From UBA11346 sp038318565 (GTDB lineage Bacteria > Planctomycetota > UBA11346): a stretch of 64,000 bases of DNA. Of the stretch, positions 50,010 to 59,330 are shown piece after piece. How positions within the stretch are numbered: the first letter of the stretch is position 1; every line of letters starts with the position of its first letter. The position numbers and the translations under genes are program-made. Under the pieces are notes generated by a model. The model was not told the origin of the DNA. It made no database searches and was given only the letters and a program-made list of their open reading frames with translations. The stretch lies in the NCBI GenBank assembly GCA_038318565.1, contig JBBQCI010000008.1:8208-72207 (forward strand), read 5' to 3'.

Positions 50010-51653
50010 GTGCGTCCCGTCAAGCTGCTGCTCGCCGTCGCCTGCTGTGTTCCGTCCATGTCTGCCGCTGATGTAGCGGTCGCAACACGCAAGAACCAGC
50101 CGGTCACCATCGAGCGCTTGCTGGCTACGCCACAGAGCTACCAGATGGCGACGGTGACCTTCCCGGCCATCTGGATCGGCGTGACCGACGTCTACGACCC
50201 ACAACGCAGCCACTTCCATGCCGAGCGCTACACCAACCTCTCGGTGTGGGACAACCGTGCGCCGCTGTGGGTGCCGACCGCTCGGGCCAAGACCCTCAGC
50301 ACGCTGTACATGAGCAAGGACACCCCGGGCGCCGATCGCCCGGCTTCATTCAAGCGTTTCGACCCGGTGATCATCGAAGGCCGCATCATGATGGTGATGG
50401 ACGGCCAGCCGTGGATTGATGTCACGGCCATCCACTTGGCCAGCGATGGCGCCAGTGTCCGCACCAAGGAGAAGGAACCCGCCTTCACCACGGCTGCGAT
50501 CGCCCAGATCGAACGGGCCGTGGCTTTTGCTGCTGAGGATGCCCGCGAATTGGCGGAAGAGCATTTCGCTGCCGCCATGGCGTCGAATCTGCCGCCCTCG
50601 GCCCGCGTCTCGATCGGTGACATGCGGGCCCGTTCGTTGATGGCCTCCAACCGCTGGGACGATGCCTCGACCGTCCTGCGCTCGATACTGCCGATCGCCG
50701 AGAAGGACTCCTTGGTTCCCCCTGCAACGTTGGCAGGCATGTATTCAGCCCTGGCCCGCTGCATCAGCGAATCTGCCGGCAGCGACCAGGCCAAGCATAC
50801 CGAAGCCGTGGCCGCCGCAGAGAAGGCGGTGGCGATCGATCCGACCCTGTCCGAAGCGTATGCCGTGCTGGGCGTCTCGTTGGCCGGTCTCGGCCGCTTC
50901 GACGAAGCCCGCATGCAATGTGACCGCGCGGTTCGTATGCGGCCGGACGATGCTGCCGTCCGCTTGGCTCTTGGCCGCATCCTCGACCAGCAGGGACGCC
51001 ACGACGAGGCGATCGAGGCGCTCAAGCGTGCCATCGACCTGACCCCCAAGGACGCCCGCGTGCATCGGGCGATCGCTGCCGCCTACCTCAATCGCGGCAA
51101 GCAGGGCAACCCAGCCGATCTGCCCATCGCGCTCAAGGAGTGCGATATCACTCTGCGTCTCAATCCGCAGGATGCCGAAGCCCACATCCTGGCAGCCCAG
51201 GTCCTGGAAAGTGCCATCGCCGGCGCTGTCGAGATGCCCTTGGGTGATGGTAAGGCTGTCCCAACTCGTGCCCAGGTCGACGAACGGTATAAAGCTGCGC
51301 TGGCCATCGATCCGAACCAAGCGGCAGCGAAGGCCGCTGAAGCCAGCGCCAAGGCTAAAGCGGACGCTGAAGCAGTAGCCCGGGGTGCTGAAGCAGAGGC
51401 TAAGGCCAAAGCGGACGCCGAAGCAGAGGCTAAGGCCAAAGCGGACGCCGAAGCAGAGGCTAAGGCCAAAGCGGACGCTGAAGCAGAGGCTAAGGGCAAA
51501 GCGGACGCCGAAGCAGAGGCTAAGGCCAAAGCGGACGCTGAAGCAGAGGCTAAGGCCAAAGCGGACGCCGAAGCCAAGCCAATAACCGACCCGGCCACTC
51601 CAGAAGTCACGCCAACCCCCGTCGAAGCGCCCCCCGCGATCCCTGCGCCCTGA
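50010..51653 (+). CDS. periplasmic TPR protein with Ala/Glu/Lys repeat tail
   Basis: The 547-residue protein begins at a GTG with AAGGAG eight bases upstream. A signal peptide (KLLLAVACCVPSMSA) points to the periplasm. A beta-rich domain follows (about 30-145; VDVTAIHLA-type OB-like strands). TPR units lie at about 225-430 (AYAVLGVSLAGLGRFDEARMQCDRAVRMRPDD, RLALGRILDQQGRHDEAIEALKRAIDLTP). The C-terminus has six copies of AEAEAKAKAD and a Pro-rich end. TPRs mediate protein contacts; the tail should form a charged helix. The function is unknown. recN follows 79 bases downstream. Confidence 0.85.
   Translation: MRPVKLLLAVACCVPSMSAADVAVATRKNQPVTIERLLATPQSYQMATVTFPAIWIGVTDVYDPQRSHFHAERYTNLSVWDNRAPLWVPTARAKTLSTLYMSKDTPGADRPASFKRFDPVIIEGRIMMVMDGQPWIDVTAIHLASDGASVRTKEKEPAFTTAAIAQIERAVAFAAEDARELAEEHFAAAMASNLPPSARVSIGDMRARSLMASNRWDDASTVLRSILPIAEKDSLVPPATLAGMYSALARCISESAGSDQAKHTEAVAAAEKAVAIDPTLSEAYAVLGVSLAGLGRFDEARMQCDRAVRMRPDDAAVRLALGRILDQQGRHDEAIEALKRAIDLTPKDARVHRAIAAAYLNRGKQGNPADLPIALKECDITLRLNPQDAEAHILAAQVLESAIAGAVEMPLGDGKAVPTRAQVDERYKAALAIDPNQAAAKAAEASAKAKADAEAVARGAEAEAKAKADAEAEAKAKADAEAEAKAKADAEAEAKGKADAEAEAKAKADAEAEAKAKADAEAKPITDPATPEVTPTPVEAPPAIPAP
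51387..51566 (+). repeat. six 30-bp tandem repeats encoding AEAEAKAKAD
   Basis: Six near-identical 30-base units encode the decapeptide AEAEAKAKAD (one copy has KGKAD). Related but diverged copies precede and follow. Silent differences (GCC/GCT) show some age. Copy number probably varies between strains by slippage without frameshift. Confidence 0.9.
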
Positions 51654-51695
51654 CCTGGCCGCGTAGCACTGGCGTCACGCCAACGACTTTGCACC

Positions 51696-51726
51696 ATCCG
51701 CCCCAGTGCCCCGCACTGGGGCGGAT
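51696..51726 (+). terminator. perfect 14-bp hairpin immediately before recN
   Basis: ATCCGCCCCAGTGC and GCACTGGGGCGGAT pair perfectly around a three-base CCC loop and end six bases before the recN ATG. Without a T-run it may end the TPR transcript inefficiently. It also covers the place where a recN ribosome binding site should be, so it could hold down recN translation. Confidence 0.6.
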
Positions 51727-51732
51727 CGTTGC

Positions 51733-53379
51733 ATGCTCCGCGAACTTACCGTCACCAACCTCATCATCGTCGAGCGCGCCCGGTTGACCCCGGGAGAAGG
51801 CCTGACCGTGATTACCGGCGAGACCGGGGCCGGCAAATCACTGCTGTTGGACGCGCTCGATCTGATCGCCGGGGGACGCGCCTCGGCCGAGTTGGTCGGC
51901 CCACGTGGCGATGCTTGCGAGGTCTGTGCTGACTTCAGTGTCGACGGCAAACGTGCAGCCCTTATCCAGGCCGCCTGCGGGATCACCGACAGCGATGGGT
52001 CCTTCATTCTCCGCCGACGCATCCGCAGCGATGGTCGTGGTCAGGCCTGGATCAATGATACGCCGGTCACAGTTGCCGGCCTGCGCTCCGCGGCCGCGCA
52101 TTTGATCGAAATCCACGCCCAGGACCGCGCACGACAACTGGCCGAACCAGGCGAACAGCTGGCCGCCATCGACCTGCACGGGGGACTGGCCGCGCAATCC
52201 GCGAACTATGCCGTGGCCCACCGCGGCGTGCTCGATCTTGAGGCCGAATCTCTACGCCTTGCCGAAGGCGACCGTGGCAGCGCCCGCGAGCTGGAATTCC
52301 TCCGTTTCCAACGTCGCGAGTTCGATGCCCTGGCACCCAAAGTGGGAGAATTCCCTGAGTTGGAATCTCGCCACCGGCTGTTGTCTGAGGCCGAAAGCTG
52401 GCGCGGCCTGTGCGAAGAAGCGACCGCCATCCTGACCGACGATGACCGTGCTGCTGCCCGCGCGGTCGGCCGGCTGGCACGCAAACTGGCCGACGCCCCA
52501 AGCGCGGCCCTGCGCGACGCCGGTGCCCAACTCGCCGCAGCCACCGAAATCCTGCAGTCGGCTTCCGCGGCGTGTTCCTCAGCAGCCGAGTCGATCAGCG
52601 CTGACCCAGGCGAACTCGCCACGGTCAGCAGTCGACTCGATGCGTATCACGAGTTCATGCGCAAGCACGGCGGTGACGAGAACGCCCTCTTTGCCGCCAT
52701 CGCCCAGATCGACACCCGAATCGGTGAACTGGACGGCCTCGACGGCCGCCGCGAAGCCGTCGCCGGCGATCTGGCTTCGGCACGCCAACAGCGCGACCAA
52801 CTGGGCAAAGCCCTGGCCGAATCCCGGCGAACGGCCTTCGCCCCGCTCGCCAAAGACATCCATCGCCACCTGGCCGACCTCGGAATGCCCAAGGCCAAGG
52901 TGAAACTACACGAGGACGACGGTCCGGCGACGTCCCTCGGCACGATCGCGATGCAGATCCACGTGCAGACCAATCCAGGCATGCCTGGCGGTCCTATTTC
53001 GGCGGTCGCATCCGGCGGCGAGACCTCTCGACTGCTGCTCGCCTTGGCCGCTGCCACGGCCAATCAGGCCGGCACCCCCCTGGTGGTCTTCGATGAGGTC
53101 GATGCCGGGGTGGGTGGACGCCTGGGTGCCGCCATCGGGGGCAAACTTGCCCGTCTCGCCGAGGCTCGTAGCGTCCTCGTCGTGACCCATACACCACAGG
53201 TCGCCGCTGCCGCTGCCGCCCACTATGTGGTGCGCAAGCGTCAGGGTATGGATCAGACCTCAGTTGCCGTTGAACGCCTTGCCGACAACGACCGTCTCGG
53301 CGAACTGGCCGAGATGCTGGGGGGTGGAGCGCCGGCCAAGGCCCAAGCCAAGGCCCTGCTTGCCGAGGCTCGGGCGTGA
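51733..53379 (+). CDS. recN: DNA repair protein RecN
   Basis: RecN is an SMC-like ATPase that helps repair double-strand breaks. The 548-residue protein has Walker A (ITGETGAGKSLLLDAL) at the N-terminus, a coiled-coil middle (about 150-380), the ABC signature SGGETSRLLLALA and Walker B VVFDEVDAGVGGRLG, then VTHTPQVAA. The ATG at 51733 gives the usual MLRELTVTNLIIVERA start; an upstream start at 51706 lies in a hairpin. The STAS gene begins within its stop (GTGA). Confidence 0.95.
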   Translation: MLRELTVTNLIIVERARLTPGEGLTVITGETGAGKSLLLDALDLIAGGRASAELVGPRGDACEVCADFSVDGKRAALIQAACGITDSDGSFILRRRIRSDGRGQAWINDTPVTVAGLRSAAAHLIEIHAQDRARQLAEPGEQLAAIDLHGGLAAQSANYAVAHRGVLDLEAESLRLAEGDRGSARELEFLRFQRREFDALAPKVGEFPELESRHRLLSEAESWRGLCEEATAILTDDDRAAARAVGRLARKLADAPSAALRDAGAQLAAATEILQSASAACSSAAESISADPGELATVSSRLDAYHEFMRKHGGDENALFAAIAQIDTRIGELDGLDGRREAVAGDLASARQQRDQLGKALAESRRTAFAPLAKDIHRHLADLGMPKAKVKLHEDDGPATSLGTIAMQIHVQTNPGMPGGPISAVASGGETSRLLLALAAATANQAGTPLVVFDEVDAGVGGRLGAAIGGKLARLAEARSVLVVTHTPQVAAAAAAHYVVRKRQGMDQTSVAVERLADNDRLGELAEMLGGGAPAKAQAKALLAEARA

Positions 53380-53930
53380 CGGAACCCAACACTGGACGCA
53401 TCGTCAGGACACCCAAGCCGAGCGGCTCGGGCGGCAGCCTGACTCGTTACCGCATCGCCCGCAATGCGACCATGGTCTACGTCCGGGTTGAAGGCCTGGC
53501 GAATATGAAGTCAGCGCCGCTGCTCCATGCTTTCCTGGCCAAGGCCCGCGACGAAGGCACCTGCAGCTCGTATATCGATCTCTCGGGCTGCCTGGGCATG
53601 GATTCGACGTTCATGGGGTTGCTGGTCGGCAACGCGCAGGCCTTCAACGAAAAGGGCGGACGCCTGGCGGTGGTCAAGCCGAACGACCTATGTTTGCGTC
53701 TGCTCAGGCAACTGGGCGTCGATGAAGTGGTGACCGTGGTACCAGACGCCGAGGTGCCCAGCGCCGAATACATCGACATAGCTGGCGACACCGCGGTCGA
53801 TATGAAGGCGCGTACCGATCTGGTCCGCCAGGCGCATCAGGATCTCGCTTCGCTCAGCGACGAGAACCGCGCCAAGTTCGGCGCCTTCCTCAAGGCGTTG
53901 GACGACGATCTGGCCAAGAAGAAGCCCTAG
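53376..53930 (+). CDS. STAS-domain protein (anti-sigma factor antagonist-like)
   Basis: The 184-residue protein starts at a GTG overlapping the recN stop by four bases. A STAS domain occupies about residues 28-130 and has the conserved phospho-site region YIDLSGCLGMDSTFMGLLVGNAQAF, where the Ser of DST corresponds to the Ser phosphorylated in SpoIIAA-type antagonists. A helical tail of about 50 residues follows (DLVRQAHQDLASLSDENRAKFGAFLKAL). No partner kinase or phosphatase is nearby. It may control a sigma factor or another partner through phosphorylation. Confidence 0.85.
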   Translation: MTEPNTGRIVRTPKPSGSGGSLTRYRIARNATMVYVRVEGLANMKSAPLLHAFLAKARDEGTCSSYIDLSGCLGMDSTFMGLLVGNAQAFNEKGGRLAVVKPNDLCLRLLRQLGVDEVVTVVPDAEVPSAEYIDIAGDTAVDMKARTDLVRQAHQDLASLSDENRAKFGAFLKALDDDLAKKKP

Positions 53931-53992
53931 ACTGCCCCTGGCTGACGGCTGGACGCACGAAGCCCACATCCTGCCCGTACCTCGCCGAACGC

Positions 53993-56506
53993 GTGACCCC
54001 TCTTCCCATTGATCAGCATATCCCGCAGGCCATCGCCGGCCTGCGCGAGCGGGGCGCATTGGTTCTGGTCGCCGATCCCGGGGCCGGCAAAAGCACCCGG
54101 CTGCCGCCCGCCTTGCTCGAACACATCGACGGCGACATCCTGCTGCTGCAACCCCGGCGCATCGCTGCGCGCAGCCTGGCCACCCGCATCGCCAGCGAGC
54201 GCGATGAGCGACTCGGCGAAACAATCGGTTACGCCGTACGGCACGAACGCGTCGGTGGCCGCACCACCCGGCTATGGGTCATCACCGAAGGGCTGCTGAC
54301 TCGCCGACTGGCCGAAGACCCGCTACTAGAAGGGGTCGGCTGCGTCATTCTCGACGAATTCCACGAACGCAGTCTGCACGCCGATCTCGCCCTGGCCTGG
54401 TGTGCCCAGTTGCGCCATGAATTGCGGCCGGATCTACGACTCATCGCCATGAGCGCGACGATGGATCCAGGTCCGGTCGCCGCCTGCTTGGGAAATGCGG
54501 CCGTGGTGCAGGTCGCGGCACCACGTTTCCCAGTGCAGATGGCCGAGGGCCGACCGGGCGATGTGCGCAACCTTGCTGAACGCGTTGCCGAGTGCGTACA
54601 GCGTGAGATTGAACGTGCCGACGCCGGCGATCTCCTGGTCTTCCTACCCGGGGCTGGCGAGATCCGCGGGTGCGCCGCCGCGCTCGCGCATCGCGATGAC
54701 ATCATTGTTCTGCCATTGCATGGCGCCCTACCGGCCGACGAACAGGATCAGGCCCTGCGCAGCAATGAGCGCCGCAAGGTCGTCCTAGCGACCAACGTCG
54801 CCGAGACCTCGCTGACCATTCCTGGCGTCCGCACCGTAATTGACGCCGGACTGCAACGCATCAATCGCTTCGATCCGGAGCGCGGACTCGACGAACTTAC
54901 TTTGGAATCCTGTTCACGCGCCAGCGCCGACCAACGCGCCGGCCGCGCTGGGCGTACGGCTCCTGGCCGCTGCGTGCGGTTATGGTCACCACTGACCCAG
55001 GCCCGCATGGCCGAGACCAGCGAACCAGAGATCGCCCGCGCCGACCTCGCCCCGTTCATTCTCGCACTCAAACAACTGCATGGGGCCGACGCCCGCACCT
55101 TCCCCTGGTTCCAAACGCCCGAACCAGGCCGGCTGGAAGCCGGAGAGCGACTGTTAGCCGCCCTCGGCGCCTGCAGCGCCATGTGGCAGCCGCTGACCGC
55201 CCTGGGTGTCAGGCTGGCCCGGCTGCCGGCCCACCCACGAGTGGGCCGGCTGTTGCTGGCGGCGGCCGACGCCGGCGAGCCGCAACTCGGAGCGCAACTC
55301 GCCGCGGTCCTGTCGGGTCGCGATCTGCGCCGGCCACCCCGCCGCGACGATCCGCCGGCGGATGCTGCCGCCTCTGACCTGATCGACCGGCTCGACCTGC
55401 TGCAACGCGCACCGCGCGATTCCGGAGTTGATCAGGGGGCGGTGTTCGAGGCGCGCCGCACGGTCGGGGACTTCCTCCGCCTGATCGGGGGCAAGCCAGG
55501 CGAATTCAAGCTGCCGCACCATGAACTGCTCGCAGGCCTCTGCCTCAGCGCCTGGCCCGACCGTTTGTGCGTCCGGGCAGCCCCGGACGCCAACCGCGCC
55601 GCGATGTCCGGCGGCATCGGGGTCGAGCTCGATGGCTCGGCACTGTGCGCCCGCAAGGGTCACCCACGCGAACCACTGTTCCTCGCCCTCGGCGTGCAAG
55701 GCGTCAGCTCTCCGGGTCGCGCCTCGGTGGCCGTACGCATCGCCTGCGCCGTTGACGAGGCCGATCTGCAGGCGATCCATCCTGGTCGCCTGCAGCGTCG
55801 CGACCGCCTGACCTGGGATGCCGCACGCGGCCGCGTCGAAAGCACCGCCGGATGGTGGTGGGACGACCTGTTGCTGAAGGCCAGTCCCGGTGCCCAGGCC
55901 GACCCCGCTGTGGTGTCGGCATTTTTGGCTGAACGCCTGGTTCCCGATGCCGTCGCCGTGGTCCGCGCCGATGCCGAAGCAGCCCGGCTGCTCGACCGGC
56001 TGCACTGGTTGACTGCGGCCGCACCCGACATGGCACCGTCCGTACCCGATCTCGCCCAGCTCGTACGCGATGCCTGCGACGGCTGCCGCAACCGCGGCGA
56101 AGTCGAACAGAAGCCATGGAAGGACTGGCTGCTCGGCCACCTCGGCAGGCAGGGATCAGCAGCGCTCGATCGGCTCGCGCCAGACCGTCTCGCAGTACCC
56201 AGCGGTTCGCTCATCCGGCTCGACTACGGCGAGCCGGGAAAGCCGCCGGTCCTGGCGGTACGTCTACAGGAACTATTCGGCCTCGACGTCACTCCGACCG
56301 TCGCGGATGGACGTATCCGCGTGCTGCTGCATCTGCTTGGCCCGAACTACCGGCCGGAACAGGTCACCGACGATCTCGCCGGATTCTGGCAGCGGACCTA
56401 TCCGCAGGTGCGCAAGGATCTGCGTGGCCGATATCCGAAACACAGCTGGCCTGACGATCCGCTCACCGCCCCGGCAGTAGCCAAGGGCCGGCCGCGGAAC
56501 GCCTGA
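53993..56506 (+). CDS. hrpB: ATP-dependent helicase HrpB
   Basis: HrpB is a DEAH/RHA-type helicase of unclear cellular role found in many bacteria. The 837-residue protein starts at a GTG and has motif I VADPGAGKST, Ia LLQPRRIAARSLA, II DEFHERS, III SATMD, V VVLATNVAETSLTIPGV and VI DQRAGRAGR. The HrpB-specific C-terminal domain follows, ending with LLGPNYRPEQVTDDLAGFWQRTYPQVRKDLRGRYPKH-type sequence near residues 775-815. Length is normal. It lies 62 bases downstream of the STAS gene on the same strand. Confidence 0.95.
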   Translation: MTPLPIDQHIPQAIAGLRERGALVLVADPGAGKSTRLPPALLEHIDGDILLLQPRRIAARSLATRIASERDERLGETIGYAVRHERVGGRTTRLWVITEGLLTRRLAEDPLLEGVGCVILDEFHERSLHADLALAWCAQLRHELRPDLRLIAMSATMDPGPVAACLGNAAVVQVAAPRFPVQMAEGRPGDVRNLAERVAECVQREIERADAGDLLVFLPGAGEIRGCAAALAHRDDIIVLPLHGALPADEQDQALRSNERRKVVLATNVAETSLTIPGVRTVIDAGLQRINRFDPERGLDELTLESCSRASADQRAGRAGRTAPGRCVRLWSPLTQARMAETSEPEIARADLAPFILALKQLHGADARTFPWFQTPEPGRLEAGERLLAALGACSAMWQPLTALGVRLARLPAHPRVGRLLLAAADAGEPQLGAQLAAVLSGRDLRRPPRRDDPPADAAASDLIDRLDLLQRAPRDSGVDQGAVFEARRTVGDFLRLIGGKPGEFKLPHHELLAGLCLSAWPDRLCVRAAPDANRAAMSGGIGVELDGSALCARKGHPREPLFLALGVQGVSSPGRASVAVRIACAVDEADLQAIHPGRLQRRDRLTWDAARGRVESTAGWWWDDLLLKASPGAQADPAVVSAFLAERLVPDAVAVVRADAEAARLLDRLHWLTAAAPDMAPSVPDLAQLVRDACDGCRNRGEVEQKPWKDWLLGHLGRQGSAALDRLAPDRLAVPSGSLIRLDYGEPGKPPVLAVRLQELFGLDVTPTVADGRIRVLLHLLGPNYRPEQVTDDLAGFWQRTYPQVRKDLRGRYPKHSWPDDPLTAPAVAKGRPRNA

Positions 56507-56512
56507 ACGTAG

Positions 56513-57799
56513 TCAGTGCGGCAGATGCCGTTCGAACAGCGCCGCGAGGATGCCCGGCGTAGCGATAACCTGGCTGCCGGCAGCGTCCGGGTGAATGCCA
56601 TCCGGGACTACTGCGTCCCAGCGCTGTGCGTCCCGACTGCGCAATGCCTCCCAGGCCGGCAACAAGTCGATAAGCGGCAGCTTGGCCGACGTCGCGAAAC
56701 GTCGATACATCGCCATGTAATCGGAGAACTTCGGGCGTTTATTCGCATGCTCGCGAGTCGGCTGGTTCATCGTCATGAGCACTACCTCGCACTGAGGCAA
56801 GGCTTTGCGGATGCGAGACACCATGGTGGCCAGATTCTTCTCTGCCTGGTCAACCGATGTGGCATACTCCAGATAGGCGTCATTGATGCCGAATTCGATC
56901 AATACAGTGTCGGGCTTCTTGGCGATCACCCGCTCGTCGAGATGTTCGACTCCCCACGTCGACCACATCCCACCCTCCCCGCTATTGGTCACCGTTAGCA
57001 GACCTGGAAATCGCCGAGAAATGTCAGCCTGAACCTGGCCGACCCAGGCTCCTCCGGCGGTCAGGCTGGTGCCATAGACGACCAGATGCTGGGGCTTGGC
57101 GGCCGACAGCTGTGCGGCGAGTCGGCTTGGAGGCGGCAGCCTGCTCAACAACTTGGCCTTCTTGAGCGCCGCGTGGATCGCGGTCGCCATGGTCGCAGTA
57201 GCGGCAGCATCCGGATGGATGCCGTCAGCGCAGGATGGACCGAGCTTTGACATTGATCGATTGAGATCAATGAGCGGCCATCTGGCAGCAGTCGCAACCT
57301 GACGGACGGCTGGAGCAAGGTCGTTTGCAATAGCCAACGGATCGACGGTGTGGTTGGCCCGAAATGCCGGCAGCGGCGTGCACAGGATGACCATCGGCAT
57401 ACTAGGCAAGGACGCAAAACGATGGCCCATGACGGCCAGATCGGTTGCAAATGCACCGCGTTTGGCGGCGTTCGCCGAACGCGCGTCATTGGTGCCCAGC
57501 ATGATCAACACCACATCTGGCGCAAAAGCCATGGCTTCGGCGTCCTGTGGCGAACCGGTATAGGGCGTGTCGCCAGCGAGGATGCAGGTCGCGCCCCCAC
57601 GTCCGAAATTGCTGACCACAGCGCTGCGACCGAGGGTCTGCTGCAGTCGGGCCGGCCAGGTCTCGTTGGCCTTGTCAGCCAATACCGTGCCCTCCGTGAT
57701 GCTGTCACCGACACATGCGATGCGCAGCACTTCACCACCGTGGGCCTGGGCGCATGCCACCACCCCGAGAATGACGACAGCGATCACGAAGATGGCCAT
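56513..57799 (-). CDS. secreted protein with two tandem SGNH/GDSL hydrolase domains
   Basis: The 428-residue protein has a signal peptide (FVIAVVILGVVACAQA; VVAC could also be a lipobox). The first SGNH domain has GDSITEG, LIMLGTNDARSA and DGIHPDAAAT. The second has GTSLTAGGAW, LIEFGINDAYLEY and DGIHPDAAGS. Both keep Ser, Gly, Asn and Asp/His, so both may be active. SGNH enzymes deacetylate or de-esterify polysaccharides. It is the last gene of the five-gene operon; its ATG at 57799 overlaps the preceding SDR stop by one base. Confidence 0.9.
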   Translation of the reverse strand: MAIFVIAVVILGVVACAQAHGGEVLRIACVGDSITEGTVLADKANETWPARLQQTLGRSAVVSNFGRGGATCILAGDTPYTGSPQDAEAMAFAPDVVLIMLGTNDARSANAAKRGAFATDLAVMGHRFASLPSMPMVILCTPLPAFRANHTVDPLAIANDLAPAVRQVATAARWPLIDLNRSMSKLGPSCADGIHPDAAATATMATAIHAALKKAKLLSRLPPPSRLAAQLSAAKPQHLVVYGTSLTAGGAWVGQVQADISRRFPGLLTVTNSGEGGMWSTWGVEHLDERVIAKKPDTVLIEFGINDAYLEYATSVDQAEKNLATMVSRIRKALPQCEVVLMTMNQPTREHANKRPKFSDYMAMYRRFATSAKLPLIDLLPAWEALRSRDAQRWDAVVPDGIHPDAAGSQVIATPGILAALFERHLPH

Positions 57800-58572
57800 C
57801 AGATGCCAGTCATCACATGCCCACCACAAACCGGCAGCCAAGCGCCAGAGATGAAGTCGGCCAGATCACTAGCTAAGAATGCGACGGCCTGAGCGATGTC
57901 GTTATCATCGCCGCGGCGGCGCAGTGGGATCTCAGCCTCGTAAGCTGGCTGACTGGCACCGCCGGCCTCGCCACGATAGCGGTCGCTGACCATCCAGCCC
58001 GGAGCAACCTGGTTGACGGTGATGCCGTCAGGTCCCAGCTCTTTGCACAGCACGCGGAACACGCCATCCATGCCACGCTTGCCGGCGGCATAGGCACCCT
58101 GGTTGGGATTGCATTGGGTCGCGCACTCGGTGCTGATGCCGATGATGCGGCCCTTCTTGCGTTTCTGCATTGCCGGGGCGAAGGCCTTAGCCAGCAGCAC
58201 AGCTTGCACCACGCAGCTGCGGTACTGGCCGTCGAAATCAGCGATCGACTGCTCCAACACCGAGGTCCAGGTGTACTGGATGACGGCGTTGGCGACGATG
58301 ATCTCGGGCTCGCCGAGCTTCGTGCCGATCGCCGCCGCCATGGCCCGGACCGATCCTTCGTCGGTCAGATCCGCGGGGAATGCCTCGGCTGTTCCGCCAT
58401 CGGCGCGGATCGCAGCGACCACCTTGGATGCCTCCTCTGGCCGGCTGCGGTAGTGCACCGCGACCTTGGCGCCACAGGAGGCGAGGGTGCGCGAGATGAC
58501 CCGGCCGAGGTCGCCGGAGGCACCAGTGACCAGCGCGGTGCGTCCGGACAGATCAAGCGCGAGCATGCTCAT
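57799..58572 (-). CDS. short-chain dehydrogenase/reductase (first of two)
   Basis: The 257-residue SDR has the cofactor motif TALVTGASGDLGRVI and a catalytic Tyr-x3-Lys in GAYAAGKRGMDGV. The usual NNAG is replaced by VANAVIQ and the catalytic Ser lies in GISTEC. The end SDLADFISGAWLPVCGGH matches classical SDRs. The ATG at 58572 overlaps the upstream SDR stop by four bases; earlier GTG at 58578 is also possible. It probably oxidises a sugar or sugar acid in this operon. The changed NNAG segment is a mild departure from the family. Confidence 0.88.
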   Translation of the reverse strand: MSMLALDLSGRTALVTGASGDLGRVISRTLASCGAKVAVHYRSRPEEASKVVAAIRADGGTAEAFPADLTDEGSVRAMAAAIGTKLGEPEIIVANAVIQYTWTSVLEQSIADFDGQYRSCVVQAVLLAKAFAPAMQKRKKGRIIGISTECATQCNPNQGAYAAGKRGMDGVFRVLCKELGPDGITVNQVAPGWMVSDRYRGEAGGASQPAYEAEIPLRRRGDDNDIAQAVAFLASDLADFISGAWLPVCGGHVMTGI

Positions 58573-59321
58573 GCGCACACAGCCTGGTGGCCACCGTCGA
58601 CGCGAACGGTGACGCCGCTGACGTACGCTGCACCGTCAGAGGCCAGGAACACGACGACATTGCCGATATCCTCTGGGGTGCCAATGCGGCCAACTGGCAC
58701 GCGGGTCTTGATGAAGGCGGCGGGTTCAGGCTTCAACCAGTGGTGTTTGGTCATATCGGTTAGAATCATACCCGGCGCAACCGCGTTGCACGTAATGCTA
58801 TGTTTGCCCAGGGCGGTGGCGAAACCAACCATCGTCATGCGCATGCCGGCCTTGGAGGCGCCGTAATCGACCTGCTGTGGGCCGGTGACGTTCTCGGACA
58901 GCGAGGTGACCATGACCACGCGGCCGCCGCCGCCACGCTGGATCATGTGACGGGCCACCGCCTGGGTGCACAGGAAGGCGCCGTTGCAGTTGATGTCCAT
59001 GGTCCGCCGCCAGGTCTCTTCGCTCATCTCCATGACTTCCTGGAACGGGCAGATGCCAGCGTTGTTGACCAGGACGTCGATGCGGCCGGCCTTGGTCACC
59101 GCGTCGGTGACCATCTGCTCGACCTCGGCGCGCTTGGACACGTCGCAGCGCAGACCAAACGAGCTCTTAGCTCCCAGCTGGTCGAGCTCGGCAGCGGACT
59201 TCTCGGCGGCGGCGAGATCGACGTCGGCGATAACCAGACGGTCGCCGAGCCGGGCGAAGCATGTGGCGATGCCGAAGCCGATCCCGCGGGATCCTCCGGT
59301 GACAATGACGGTACGGGGCAT
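58569..59321 (-). CDS. short-chain dehydrogenase, possible sugar dehydrogenase
   Basis: The 250-residue SDR has TVIVTGGSRGIGFGIA, DVLVNNAGICPFQEVMEM, the catalytic Ser in VTSLSENV and Tyr-x3-Lys in VDYGASKAGM. It ends ASDGAAYVSGVTVRVDGGH. Asp after the second strand (VIADVD) favours NAD. The NNAGICPF phrase is shared with L-rhamnose 1-dehydrogenases, so a sugar 1-dehydrogenase role is possible (inference). It lies nine bases downstream of the phytanoyl-dioxygenase-like gene. Confidence 0.9.
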   Translation of the reverse strand: MPRTVIVTGGSRGIGFGIATCFARLGDRLVIADVDLAAAEKSAAELDQLGAKSSFGLRCDVSKRAEVEQMVTDAVTKAGRIDVLVNNAGICPFQEVMEMSEETWRRTMDINCNGAFLCTQAVARHMIQRGGGGRVVMVTSLSENVTGPQQVDYGASKAGMRMTMVGFATALGKHSITCNAVAPGMILTDMTKHHWLKPEPAAFIKTRVPVGRIGTPEDIGNVVVFLASDGAAYVSGVTVRVDGGHQAVCA

Positions 59322-59330
59322 GATGGCCTT

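Noticed and set aside
51387..51566. Regular 30-bp repeats that could suggest a CRISPR array
   Set aside because: There are no spacers between units; the repeats are in frame and encode a charged helix.
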